A stretch of 64,000 bases of DNA from positions 17,445,979 to 17,509,978 of the forward strand of contig CM060847.1 of NCBI GenBank assembly GCA_030737835.1. Reading direction: 5' to 3'. Position numbers and translations under genes: made by a program. Each line of letters begins with the position of its first letter. Within the stretch, counting starts at the first letter, position 1. Below, one piece after another: positions 1 to 11,000 of this stretch. The notes under the pieces are model-generated. The model was not told the DNA's origin. It searched no databases and was given only the letters and a program-made list of their open reading frames with translations. Source of the DNA: Acorus gramineus. Taxonomy: Eukaryota; Streptophyta; Magnoliopsida; Acorales; Acoraceae.

Positions 1-1393
1 CTGAATTAGACCTCCTCAAGGCATCAACATATAGAGGCAACTCAGCATATGATTCCTCCCAATTTCCAAATATCCTCTCCATAGCCTTCCATTTGGCACG
101 GTTTGCCTTTGAATATGAAATTGTGTAGTGATGATCAGCACGTATCCTGTCCATTATCTCAGTAGCACTGATTCTCAAATTATGACGAATCGTTGGCATA
201 ATCAGCTGTGAGATATAATCAGAACTAAATTGTCTGTGATTTGAACTGAGAAGAGGATCCAAGCATGTATGAGGAACTCTCAGAGTGGAAATCTTGAACA
301 TTTCTGAACCACCGACCCTCCTCGCATATAATCTCCAATTACATTCATCATTTATGCACTTAACGGCGTATTTTTCTGCATTTGATTTCACCACATGACA
401 TTGTGCGCATTTCTTTATGCTCCAGGTTCGGACAGCATTAATGAGTGACTTCTTATTCGCGAAAAGCTGACCAACCTCAAGTTCATTACACGAAGAAGAT
501 CCGATTTCATAAATGCATGGATGGACATTTTCAGCCACCGCCTGCTCCATAAGCTCACGTGTAGGAAACATTTGAGGAACACCATATTCACTGATGGCAG
601 TTCTCCTCACATCATGGTCCTCCTCACTATCAGGTTCCTCTGCTTCTTCTTCTTCTTCGGAATCTTCTTCATAATCATCCTCTTCTTCTTCTTCCCCTTC
701 TTGATCTTCTTCTTCTCCCCAATCTTGATCTTCTTCTTCTCCCCCTTCTTGATCTTCTTCTCCTTCATTGTTCACTTCAATTCCTTCACGAATATCGTCC
801 CAACCCATGTCATGAAATGGGGACCTATAAATGCAAACACAATATACTTACATATATGAATACACCCACCAAAAACATCCTATAAATTCACAATACTTAC
901 AAATGTGGTATATTCACACTCCCATAGGCATTGGTCGGTGTTGCATCAATAATATTCTCTTGGGTGCACGGAACAAACGACGACGATGAAGGTTGATATG
1001 GTTCACGAACAATGGAAGGATATGAATCTTCTGCATCATAATTCATCGCGCCACGGACTCTTTGTATGATCTCTTCCTTCTCTAACCATATTTGAATGAT
1101 ATGCGCGTGCTTTGGGTACATCATTATCATTACTTTCACCCCCGTATCATCTTCGAGAGGGGCACCCAACACTTTCCGTCGTGAGTTGGATGCACAGCAG
1201 TCATGGACAATTTGTAAAGACTTGGATCGGTCCCCGTCAAATGGTACATCATTTGGAGTAAATCGACATAAGAGATCTTCTTATTTATGATGGTGGTTTT
1301 CATGGTACCACCTTCATAAAATGAACTATCTTCGCGTCGAACAATCCTCCCGTTAAAAGAGTACATTAACGGGACATCGGATTTCTTTACCAT
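1..1393 (-). CDS. MuDR-type (MULE) transposase, N-terminal part, cut by left window edge
   Basis: Reading the minus strand, an ATG at 1393 opens a MULE N-terminal domain containing SYVDLLQMMYHLTGTDP. An intron with good GT/AG ends appears to span 900-825, and a second exon is then open without stops from 824 to the window edge. Exon 2 encodes a long Glu/Asp-rich stretch, then the plant MuDR DNA-binding region with FANKKSLINAVRTWSIKK, CNWRLYARRV and HTC, then YSKANRAKWKA and EESYAELPLYVDALRRSNS, which in this family lie just before the DDE catalytic core (outside the window). Between GKCWVPL and EDDTGVKV near 1165 the frame changes by one base, so this copy may be disabled or the base may be a sequencing error. 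The product would be a nuclear cut-and-paste transposase. The family call is firm; activity cannot be judged. Confidence 0.88.
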
Positions 1394-1948
1394 CTAAACC
1401 ATAAATTATTCAACTTAGTAAATATATTTCTAAATTCATAATAATAAAATCCATCCAACACATACACATTAAACACAAAAAACATTCATGCAACACATAC
1501 AAAGCATATTTCCTAAAAATAGCCTTTAATTTTTTAAAAATGTTTACTAAGAGGCCATTGAATTATTTCCTAAGGCCATACAATTTTTAAAAAAAATTTC
1601 AAATTTTTTTAAGATTTAAAAGTTTATTTTGACAAATAAGACATTTTAAAATAACCAAAACCCTAAAAAAATTCGCATTTCACTTAACAAAACATCATAC
1701 AATCAACATTCCAATAATAAATAAATTCAACATTCAACATTTAGGATTTTTTATAAAAACCCTAATTTATTCAATAAAATCAAAACAATTGACAAATAAA
1801 TAATAAAATTCAAGAACATTTAGGGTTTTGATGTTTACCTTCGGATTCAAACTTGTTTTTGATGATTTTTCGGGGTTGGCAACGGGTGGGTGGGTGAAAG
1901 AGGGAGAAAAGGGGTGAAATTTTTGGTGTTTTAGGGCTTGGCAGCGGG

Positions 1949-1970
1949 GACGGCATATATATATGCCGTC
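1949..1970. repeat. 22-nt perfect palindrome with GACGGC arms
   Basis: The sequence gacggcatatatatatgccgtc-type arm pair reads the same on both strands over 22 nt. It carries the same GGAGACGG-type core as the second palindrome 58 bp downstream and lies just inside the MULE terminal region. Confidence 0.85.
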
Positions 1971-2028
1971 TCCAGTTGTTTTTTTTTAGGATTGCTATAT
2001 ATCCTTAGTTGTTTTTTTTAGGATTGCA

Positions 2029-2066
2029 ACACTGGAGACGGATTATATATAATCCGTCTCCAGTGT
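2029..2066. repeat. 38-nt perfect palindrome, core ACTGGAGACGG
   Basis: Arms ACACTGGAGACGGATTAT and their reverse complement meet around ATAT with no mismatch across 38 nt. The bases before it repeat a 'ttgttttttttaggattgc' unit also present at about 1975-1995, so the two palindromes appear to belong to one duplicated module. It could extrude as a cruciform or be a protein-binding subterminal repeat of the MULE. Confidence 0.88.
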
Positions 2067-2245
2067 AAAATGCCATCGGGGCTAGTTTTTGCAAATATTC
2101 GGGTGGGGGGGCTATTTTTGTAAATATTTATTTTTCCGGGGCTAAAAATGCTAATTTCCCTTAAAGAAAAATCACTGGTTAAAGTACATGCTATATAGAG
2201 AGTGAAGTATAGAAATACTAGTATATATTTCTTTAAAAAAATAGA

Positions 2246-3098
2246 AAAATTAATTAGAGGTCCCTGGGTATACCTCTATATTAACGAAAAGTCATTTGAC
2301 TTTTTTTACTTTTTTTTAAAGTCCCTATAATTTATGAGACATTATTTCTAAGTCATTGACAATAATTGCTAAGTTCCTAAAGTGATTGAGACATTATTTC
2401 TAGGTCCCTGTCAATAACTGTCCTTAGACTAGCCTTTAGACCCCCATTTAACAGTGTACCGAGATGACTTAACAGTGTACATATTCATATCATGAGGGTG
2501 TGATTTAGCAATTTGCACAAGTAACTTAACAGTTAGCAGTTTACCCAGATAATTTTATAGCATTCAAATTTACCTCATTTGCGAATACCCCAAAGGCGTC
2601 AACATTTTTCTCCCCCTTCTCATTGTCAGCTTCATGACCCACTTAAATAATCGTGGGGAGACATGAGTTGTCAACCTCCATCTACTAGTTCTTGTGTGCT
2701 CGTAAAACCAAACCTATAAAAATAATTTAATTAATTCTCATGATGAAATAATAATAAATTGAACAATAACATTCTTCAAATAATGAGAAACTTACATATT
2801 GGATCGTTGTACAACAAAAAAACGTATCCCATTGAAGACGAGTCCAAGATGAGGGTCTCCCCAAAAACCGGCAGCTCTATGGTCAGGGCAATGTCTTCGC
2901 CAGTCAATGAGATCGGTTTCTTATATGTACACTATTAAGTCATTTTTGTACACTGTTAAAGGGGAGTCTAAATGGCAAGTACTGTCAGGGACCCAGAAAT
3001 AATGTCTCAGCTACTTTAGGTACTAAAAAAAAAGAGTAAAAAAATCAAGGGATTTATCATTAATACGGTGGTATCCCCATGGACCTGTAATTAATTTT
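2246..3098. mobile_element. Long-TIR DNA element carrying gene-like fragments
   Basis: The left end (AAAATTAATTAGAGGTCCCT at 2246) and the right end read on the minus strand (AAAATTAATTACAGGTCCAT from 3098) align as imperfect inverted repeats of roughly 200 bp. Shared motifs include GAGACATTATTTCT and AACAGTGTAC. The centre is not repeat-like. On the minus strand it holds an open stretch at about 2920-2797 containing DWRRHCPDHRAAGFWGDPH, a GTAAGT donor, an AT-rich gap ending TATAG, and a second open stretch at about 2708-2570 containing WFYEHTRTSRWRLTTHVSP. I do not recognise the protein with certainty; the second part recalls plant transposon-associated mobile-domain proteins. I could not reconcile reading phase across the apparent intron. 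Confidence 0.65.
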
Positions 3099-3354
3099 CC
3101 CATAAAAAATTAAAAAAATTAATTTTTATATGCTATGATAATACATTACACATTGTGATAGCATAGTGTATGTTATACTATTGTAGTATAAGTGATGCGA
3201 AATACATTATGATAGGCAGCTGTGGACTATTTTTGAGCTATAGATAGGATGCAAAAGTGCAAAACTGACCGAGTCTATCAGTGTTTTTTTTTTTATAAAA
3301 TGATATGTTCAACTATGTGTAGTACTGTAATCTTGTTTGTCACCTTTATCAGGT
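3099..3354. other. AT-rich spacer, no gene seen
   Basis: This interval is AT-rich with short variants of 'tgtgatagtgcagtgtata'-type motifs that reappear inside the tandem array to the right. No coding potential was seen. Confidence 0.6.
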
Positions 3355-5310
3355 TATTTTACAAAAAATATACGTTCGTTTTTATAAAAAGTGAAATATA
3401 TACTAACATACACCAATTTATTTTTCTTTAACAAATTAATTTTTTTAATTTTTTTATACACTAAAATAGTGTAATATACACTGTGATAGTGCAGTGTATA
3501 TGTGGTTTAACTGGTTAGGGGATTTTTTTTTATTTGGAGATGGTACTGTAAAATGGAGTCTGTACATTAATGTACATTCATATATCATTCATTTTTAGCA
3601 TAATGGGGGGACTAAAATGCAGGGCTAAAAAGCAGGATAAATGCATTTTTAATGCAAGAAAATTTTGTAAATATAATGTATTCATTAAGGGGGCTATTTG
3701 TAAAAAATGAAAAAAAAAGAAAAAAAAACGAAGAAAAGAAAACTCGATATGATTAATAGATAGACATGCACTCAGTTTGTTTTATAATGCGGTCTGCCGT
3801 TATATTACAAAATCACACTGGTGTATGATCTCTATCACATAGTATGGTACAACAATTTTTATTTATATTTTAAAAATAAACTAGTGTGTTTTAATGTATA
3901 CTTCTATTCGGATAATAATATATATAAACAAAGCACATGGAGAAGGGAAGTACAGAGAGATTTTTATTCACTATTTGTGTTATAAAATACATTGCGAACT
4001 CCTCTATTTTATTTTACAAAAAATATACGTTCGTTTTTATAAAAAGTAAAATATATACTAAGATACACCAATTTTTTTTTCTTTAACAAATTAATTTTTT
4101 TAAGTTTTTTATACACTACAATAGTGTAATATATACTGTGATAGTGTATATGTGGTTTAATTGGTCGGGGGATTTTTTTTTATTTGGAGATGGTATTGCA
4201 AAATGGAGTCTGTACATTAATGTACATTCATATATCATTCATTTTTAGCATAATGGGGGGACTAAAATGCAGGGCTAAAAAGCAGGATAAATGCATTTTT
4301 AATGGAAGAAAAATTTGTACATATAATGTATTCATTAAGGGGGCTATTTGTAAAAAATGAAAAAAAAAACGAAGAAAAGAAAACTCCATATGATTAATAG
4401 ATAGACATGCACTCAGTTTGTTTTATAATGCGGTCTGCCGTTATATTACAAAATCACACTAGTGTATGATCTCTGTCACATAGTATGGTACAACAATTTT
4501 TATTTATATTTTAAAAATAAACTAGTGTGGTTTAATGTATACTACTATTCGGATAATAATATACATAAATAAAGCACACGGAGAAGCGAAGTAGAAATAG
4601 ATTTTTATTCACTATTTGTGTTATAAAATATATTGCGAACTCCTCTATTTTATTTTACAAAAAATATACGTTTGTTTTTATAAAAAGTGAAATATATACT
4701 AAGATACACCAATTTATTTTTCTTTAACAAATTAATTTTTTTAATTTTTTTATACACTACAATAGTGTAATATATACTGTGATAGTGCAGTGTATATGTG
4801 GTTTAACTGGTCGGGGGATTTTTTTTTATTTGGAGATGGTACTGCAAAATGGAGTCTGTACATTAATGTACATTCATATGTCATTCATTTTTAGCATAAT
4901 GGGGGGACTAAAATGCAGGGCTAAAAAGCAGGATAAATGCATTTTTAATGCAAGAAAATTTTGTAAATATAATGTATTCATTAAGGGGGCTATTTGTAAA
5001 AAATGAAAAAAAAAAAAAGGAAAAAAAACGAAGAAAAGAAAACTCGATATGATTAATAGATAGACATGCACTCAGTTTGTTTTATAATGCGGTCTGCCGT
5101 TATATTACAAAATCACACTAGTGTATGATCTCCATCACATAGTATGGTACAACAATTTTTATTTATATTTTAAAAATAAATTAGTGTGTTTTAATGTATA
5201 CTTCTTTTCGGATAATAATATATATAAACAAAGCACATGGAGAGGCGAAGTAGAAAGAGATTTTTATTCACTATTTGTGTTTTAAAATACATTGCGAACT
5301 CCTCTATTTA
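3355..5310. repeat. Three tandem copies of a ~650 bp unit
   Basis: The marker 'acaaaaaatatacg' recurs at 3361, 4016 and 4657, giving periods of 655 and 641 bp. Each unit also contains 'gcggtctgccgttatattac' and 'attgcgaactcctctatt'. The copies differ by scattered substitutions and small indels. Copies 1 and 2 join the next unit at 'ctcctctattttattttaca'; the third instead runs into unique sequence with a TATA box on the minus strand. No meaningful ORF is present; the short ORFs are repeat by-products. Confidence 0.9.
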
Positions 5311-5313
5311 TAG
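5301..5313 (-). promoter_or_regulatory. TATA box reading leftward into the tandem array
   Basis: On the minus strand this reads CTATAAATAGAGG, a textbook plant TATA box, and the tandem unit begins within a few bases of it. The array therefore lies where a transcript from this promoter would start. Whether it belongs to a host RNA or to a decayed transposon is not clear. Confidence 0.45.
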
Positions 5314-6118
5314 GCTTGAAGTCCACATATTGAAAGTTACAAATTATAAGAGGTGAGGGGCTAATTAGTGGGATGATTAAGACTGAGAGTTGTTAAGTTG
5401 AAAGGTGAGTGGGTTATAAAGTTGAAAAAGGAAAATGATTGACAAGCCTCATTTCGTAGGCCCCTCATAAGTCCCATAACGTGGCATAGTTTGGATTATC
5501 CTAAATACCCTTGAAGTATTTTGTTAATGTTGACCGTAATTAATAGGGCGATTAACAAAATGGGATGGTAATTAATTACTAGAATCACCCATAATGACAT
5601 TGAAATATGTTATTTCCTTTTTTTTTTTTGAATTTCAACTTTTGAATTGTCCATCCATTTATTAAAAAAAAAAAAAAATTGTTCAGGCCGTTCAGAAAAT
5701 GATTTATTCTGGTGAAAAATAGAATTTATTTTGTTCACGCCGTGTGAAAAATAAGATTTATTTTTCAATTTTATATGTTAATTATGGTTTTTTTTTTATA
5801 TGTGAAACGTGGTTCTCAACATGGTATATCAGTAGATTAACATTTTGAATGTCAATTACATATTTATCCCTTTTTTAGTCTTTTTTCCACTTATTTTTTT
5901 ATTTGGCATCATTGACAAATGTGACTAACTGTTAGAGCAACGTAATTGTGAAGCATAGCTTCATTACAAAATATGAATGACTCTTAATATGATCTTTACT
6001 GGAACTATGAGTGTTATTATTCCTTTTTTAGTTTTTTATGTTTGTTTTTTAGTAATTATAACTGTACATTATTTTTATTTAATAATTTTTTGCATTTCAA
6101 TATAGTAAATACAGTGGA
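5314..6118. other. AT-rich intergenic DNA, nothing recognised
   Basis: Mostly low-complexity A/T tracts with no coding potential on either strand and no clear repeat ends. Confidence 0.5.
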
Positions 6119-6330
6119 CTCAGTTACATTTTCTGAGGATGGTAATCCGCAAGAAAGATTTCATTGTTGAAGTTGAGAAACAATGTGTAGAAGCAATTGC
6201 TTTAACTGTTGGAATGACATTTGTTACAGAAAAAGATGTGCGATTGTTTTATAACAATTTTGCTCATAGTGAAGATTTTGGCATTGCAAAGATCCACAGG
6301 AAAAATGATGAAAATGGAGGAGGATAGTGA
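6119..6330 (+). pseudogene. FAR1/FRS-like DNA-binding domain fragment
   Basis: A 62-codon open frame contains VGMTFVTEKDVRLFYNNFAH followed by EDFGIAKIH. This matches the start of the FAR1 DNA-binding domain, a MULE-derived plant domain in which the pattern GM.F.....A..FYN.YA...GF.IRK is typical. A TATAG acceptor-like site lies just upstream near 6106. After GGG at 6327 the frame closes and the following sequence shows only weak hints of continuation, so this is a fragment rather than a working FRS gene. No FAR1 transposase or SWIM domain follows. Confidence 0.55.
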
Positions 6331-7392
6331 AAAATTCTGAAAGTTGTAACTTGTAGAGTGCTGGTGAAGCTGTTGGACATGCTGGCTTTTGATTTCTTGT
6401 TTATGTCCTTAAATTTTGTTATATTGAATTCCCTGCTTATGTAACCTTTCATGAATGCTTTTTAATATTTTTATCAATTACATTTATCATTTGTTAGTTA
6501 CATTTCCTAAAAATTGCTAAATCGAAAACAGTGTTTTACCAAATAATCAACCAATGTTTTTGGCTTGACATTTTTCAAGATTACAAAAAGTGATTGAATT
6601 TAAAAACACTTACATACACTTAAACTTGTCTTGTTTCATCTGTATACATGACAAAATTTTATCAGATAAAGTAGATAAAACACCCTAAGTCAGTCATCAT
6701 AATGCATTGTTAAAACTCTATGATCATCTTTTGTATATGATCTGGTTCATCGTTGAGGAATTTTTTGATGAGGTGTGATCTTATGAACTTCAACAAACTC
6801 CTGCTTATGGTAGCTAATATTTCTTCACGATGAACATGCAATCTCATATTTTGAATAATAACTGTACCACATTCCATCCTGTATTTTTAAATAAGATGCA
6901 TTACGTTAATGTTATGTTTTGAGTCCAATCTTGTCTGTAACAAGTTTTACCATTAATATAATTACGTAAAATTAAGTTTGTTGAGGTGAATCATCCACTG
7001 ATATGATGTTGCCCTCCTTGATCCAGTCAAAACACTTCAGGAATTCGATTCTCTATAAACATTTAAGTTACATTTATATAATGATAAATTACATTTTAAA
7101 AACATACAAACATTTTGCATAACAACAACAACAATCATGTAATGTAATGATTAAAAAAATATAAATCACGGGATACACAGTTACAAAATTAAATAAATGT
7201 GTAGGATAAAGTCACATTGTCAATCAAGTTATATTCAGGATGACATTATCATTAAACATCCTAATACACAATTTTTTTTCTAATACTTAGTTACATTTAC
7301 TGAAAAGTTATTCTCAAACTATTGCATTTCAAATAAAGTTACCTTCATCATAGCAGTAACATGAAACAAACTTAAAACAAAATTACATTCAG
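6331..7392. other. AT-rich intergenic DNA, nothing recognised
   Basis: No gene seen. The interval holds scattered 'agttacattt' motifs that become a tandem array to the right. Confidence 0.5.
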
Positions 7393-7670
7393 CAATGCAT
7401 TGTAATAGTTAGTTACATTTACTGATCATTTTATACACACCAGTACATTGTAATAGTTAGTTACATTTACTGATCATTTTATACATTGTAATAGTTAGTT
7501 ACATTTACTGATCATTTTATACGCACCAATAAAACCTGCAATACATTGTAATAGTTAGTTATATTTACTGATCATTTTATGTACACTAGTAAAAATTGTA
7601 ATATATTATAATAGTTAGTTACATTTACTGATTATTTTATGTACACCAATAAAAACTTAAAGTCAGTTAC
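7393..7670. repeat. Tandem array around 'aatagttagttacatttactga'
   Basis: At least five copies of a 40-70 bp unit built on 'tagttacatttactgat' plus 'cattttat' occur in succession. Unit length varies because 'acaccaataaaa' segments are present in only some copies. Minisatellite-like. Confidence 0.85.
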
Positions 7671-8529
7671 ATTTACTACAAGGTCACATTGCGCACAGTA
7701 GTACTATTAAGTAGAATAAAAATACATGATAACTGAAATCTGATGAAAATTATCTGATTTGTCAGCTACATTTTAATAACAAACATAATAAGAATTTAAT
7801 CATGCATTTCAATTTTCTAGAAAAAAAAATCAGTTACTTTTTGTTAATATTCGCAAAAAAAAAAAAAATAAATAAATAAATCGATGTAACCGTAAGATCT
7901 TCAAATACAACACAGACGTATTGTGGAATAGCAAAATATGGCCGCATACCCTTTTTTTTTTGTTGTAGTTGAAGATCTTAAGAAGAACTTCTTCGTTTCA
8001 AATCAATTCTTCAAGGTTATATTGGATCTTCTACGATGTTTTTGATAAAAGAGGGTTTTTTATTTTCACTGATTTTCGATTCAAATTTGATTTTCAAAAA
8101 CCAAAAAACTCTTTCAACTAGTTTGAATTGCAGGGAGGGATGGTCTTGAGTGGGAAAAAAAACAGAAAAATAGGACAAAACATGGAAACAATGAGTGAGT
8201 TTTAATGAGGGGTATTTTTGTATTTAATTTTTTTGCCTTTTTATCTAAAGCAACTACATCACCAATTAAATTATGACACATCAAGGGGTACGTGGAAAGG
8301 ACCTATTTACTGAGACTTGTGTGTAACAAAGCTCGTTAAAAAATAGGAGAATTTATAGGTTGGAGAGATGGTGGTTATCTACCGTATTTACAATAATATA
8401 TTTTAATATATGAGTATATATTTTTTTTAAAAAAAATTAGACAAACTACAAATGGAGGATATCATTTTGATATCAGCAGAACTCATGATACCATTGTAAG
8501 GTAACTTCAATCCATCGGATAAGAAATCG
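7671..8529. other. AT-rich region upstream of kinase gene, with one hairpin
   Basis: No gene seen. A 20 bp inverted repeat (taagatcttcaaatacaaca at 7893-7912 and its complement at 7961-7980, one mismatch) is present. The last 150 bp carry TATA-like 'atatattttaatata' near 8398, a possible promoter for the gene at 8530. Confidence 0.5.
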
Positions 8530-9135
8530 ATGGATCAATCCCAACCATTGCTAGTGGCGATGAAGGGCCACCCGGGAACCGGCAAGTCCACCCTCGCACG
8601 CGCCATCTCCTCCGCCCTCCACTACCCCCTCCTCGACAAGGACGACATCCGCGACTCCACCGACGCCGTCCAGCGCTCCCTCCCCCCCAACCTCGCCCAC
8701 TCCCTCCTCAACGACCTCTCCTACTCCGCCCTCTCCCGCCTCGCCGAGACCCAGCTCGGCCTCGGCCTCCCCGGGGTCGTCGTCGACTCCCCCCTTTCGA
8801 ACCGCGCGCGCCTCGACGACCTCCTCCGCGTCGCGCGCGCGCGGTGCGCGCGCGTCGCGGTCGTCGAGTGCAGGCCCGGGGATGAGGCCGAGTGGCGCAG
8901 ACGACTCGAGGCGCGCGGGGAGGGTGGCGGAGAGGGGAGGAGGGGGTGGCACAAGCCGAAGGACTGGGAGGAGCTGAGGAGGCTCGTGGAGGGGTACGGG
9001 GGGCGCGCGGACTATGATGCGGAGGGTGTGCCGTGGCTCGTTGTGGACACTACCGCGCGGGGGGTAGAGGGGGAGGGGGTCGCGGCGGAGGTGGTGGGGT
9101 TCCTCAGAGGGGTCGTTGGTGGTGAGCATGATTAG
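8530..9135 (+). CDS. P-loop nucleotide kinase-like protein (AAA_33 type)
   Basis: This 201-codon intronless gene starts at the only sensible ATG, at the exact point where base composition switches from AT-rich to very GC-rich. Residues 13-21 form a Walker A loop, GHPGTGKST. It is followed by LLDKDDIRDST (34-44), a position where kinase-like ATPases bind the second substrate; by VVVDSPLSNR (83-92), a Walker B-like strand; and by an Arg-rich EWRRRLEARG segment (121-130) that resembles a phosphate-binding lid. The C-terminal strand WLVVDTT is typical of plant members. The family is related to adenylylsulfate, gluconate and zeta-type kinases, and the plant substrate is not known to me. No transit peptide is evident, so it is probably cytosolic. 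The antisense strand is also open, but only because of GC bias. Confidence 0.85.
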   Translation: MDQSQPLLVAMKGHPGTGKSTLARAISSALHYPLLDKDDIRDSTDAVQRSLPPNLAHSLLNDLSYSALSRLAETQLGLGLPGVVVDSPLSNRARLDDLLRVARARCARVAVVECRPGDEAEWRRRLEARGEGGGEGRRGWHKPKDWEELRRLVEGYGGRADYDAEGVPWLVVDTTARGVEGEGVAAEVVGFLRGVVGGEHD

Positions 9136-9743
9136 AGGGTGGGAGGGGGCATCTTCCTTTGGTTTAATTGTGTTTTGCAGGTGAAAATAAGTATGTACAG
9201 AATAATGGTTTTTGTGGGATCCTGGTTTATAGTCTGTTCTGGAGTATTGTTGGTTCAAGATTTTTAATGTTAGTATTGGTTTATAACTATGAGGGCTGAT
9301 GCGTTCAATACGTTTTGTAGTCTCATCTATAACCCAAAAACAGTTCTAAATCGCTTTTAGACTATGATAGAAAAAAAAATATATTGCAATATTACAATAG
9401 AAGAAAATAAGAAAAAAAATATTTTTTTAAAGAAAAAAATATAGTAGTGTATTACAGTGTAAACTTCAGTTCGTATAACAATATATACTTCAATAGACAA
9501 GTATATATTTAAAAAATCAAAATAGTTGAGGATTGCGGACGAGCTAGGTTGCACATGAGACTGTGTATATCATGTTACTTGTAACTATATATGTGACTTT
9601 GTAGCCCATTATGAGTTTTTGTACCAAAACAATATGGATTACCTAAATTGCACAAAAAAATTATCAATATTTATTCTGGGTTTAAAAAAATTTAAATTCG
9701 AATATAGACATATAAATCTAAAAATATTAAAATATCTAATTTG
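9136..9743. other. 3' flank of kinase gene, AT-rich
   Basis: Likely holds the 3' UTR of the kinase gene in its first ~200 bp, then AT-rich DNA with poly-A/T runs. No further gene seen. Confidence 0.5.
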
Positions 9744-9751
9744 TTGATAGG

Positions 9752-10266
9752 TAGGGGTGGTAAACGAGTCGAACGAGCCGAGCTTTGACCTGTTCAGGCT
9801 TGGCTCATTTAGTATCAGGCTTTGCTCGGGCTCGGCTCGGCTCGGGACCGAGCTTCATTTTGTGTTCAAGCTTGGCTCGTTGGGCTCGTGAAAAGCTCGG
9901 TTAAAGCTCGGCTCGGCTCGTTTGTTAAACAAGCTAAGCTGAAGCTCGAATCAAGGCTCGGCTCAGGCTCGTTTAGCTAAAAAAAATCTTGTTTAACATT
10001 TGAGAAGTCACATTTCATAAATCACAACACCTTATACATGTGAAAGTAACATAAGTTCGGGCTCGGGCTCCGCTCGGGTTCGGCTCGTTAACCTTTTTTC
10101 AGTTAAGTAAACGAGCTCGTCTAGGCTCGGGCTCGGCTCGTTTACAAACCGAGCTTTAAAAATTGTTCAAACTCGACTCGTTTGTCTAATCGAATGAGCC
10201 TGAACGAGCTTTAATCGAGCCGAGCCCGAGCGGAGCCTGAGCTGCTCAGCTCGTTTATCAGCCCTA
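9752..10266. mobile_element. Non-autonomous hAT-like element with GGCTCG subrepeats
   Basis: The 515 bp element starts TAGGGGTGGTAAACGAG and ends in the inverted match CTCGTTTATCAGCCCTA (two mismatches in 17). It is flanked by the perfect 8 bp duplication ttgatagg at 9744-9751 and 10267-10274, the size expected for hAT. The interior consists of many short 'gagctcggctcg'-type subrepeats in both orientations and codes for nothing. Confidence 0.9.
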
Positions 10267-10274
10267 TTGATAGG

Positions 10275-10737
10275 CTTTTATTGGCGCTTGTGATTTCATT
10301 TAAAGGATCTATTCAACACAGTGAGGAAGTTGTAGGGTTGGTATAACAATCTTTATTATATATGTTCTTCTAAAAATGATGTTTTTTTTAAGGAATTGAT
10401 TCAATGAGATCTAACCTTATTGATCACTAATTGGTGATTGACACGTCGCACCTCTCGTGGGATCCAGAATTAGATATCTTTTTGAACCGGTCTTATTTCC
10501 AAATTGATTTTTGATCGACTAAAGGAAATAAAATTAATTACAATTCGCTTCAGGATCGATCATAGTCGATGGTTACAATATTATAACAATCGGCTACACT
10601 TGTTGAAGATCAATAACCCTAGTGCGTTAAGATTCTATCATTTTTTATTTCATTTATGAGATTTGGGGATATATATCTCTCTATTTGTGGAGGGGAGGGT
10701 TAGAGTCGCCTTTGTTGAGTGAGCGTTGTTACACTCA
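10275..10737. other. Intergenic DNA, nothing recognised
   Basis: Mixed AT-rich sequence with no ORF of note and no repeat ends seen. Confidence 0.45.
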
Positions 10738-11000
10738 TATATGTTTTCAGTTCCAATTTCATTCTTATATACATCGATGCAAAATTGACAGAGTATATGC
10801 TCATGTTAACAAAACATATATGTTTCCAGTTCCAATTTCATTCCTATATACATCGATACAAAATTGACAGAGTATATGCACATGTTAACAAAACATATGT
10901 TTTGAAAGAATTTTTTCACATTGTTTATAAAAACATGTATTTCGTTATATATTTTGATACATACATATGTTTTGAAATTATTTTTTTACGTTGTCTATAA
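10738..11000. repeat. Tandem duplications of ~79 bp and ~76 bp
   Basis: The block with 'ttccaatttcatt' and 'aaattgacagagtatatgc' occurs at 10751 and again at 10830 (period 79). It is followed by two copies of an 'acatatgttttgaaa...ataaaaacatgta' block. Predicted peptides here are by-products of the repeats. Confidence 0.85.

Larger units (their letters stand above)
1..2160 (-). mobile_element. Mutator-like element (MULE), right end at 2160
   Basis: The transposase region is followed by about 770 bp of AT-rich leader ending in a terminal repeat that reads GGGAAATTAGCATTTTTAGC inward on the minus strand from 2160. The stretch at 2080-2160 is rich in 'ggggcta..ttttgcaaat' motifs typical of MULE terminal repeats. 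The other end lies outside the window, so the target duplication cannot be checked. Two palindromes lie inside the terminal region and are listed separately. Confidence 0.75.

Noticed and set aside
521-859. Plus-strand 112-codon Phe/Ile-rich ORF
   Set aside because: Mirror of the Glu-rich coding stretch of the minus-strand MULE transposase.
8551-9258. 235-codon minus-strand ORF opposite the kinase gene
   Set aside because: It exists only because extreme GC content removes stops; composition is Pro/Arg/Gly/Val-biased and the plus strand has a clear Walker A protein.
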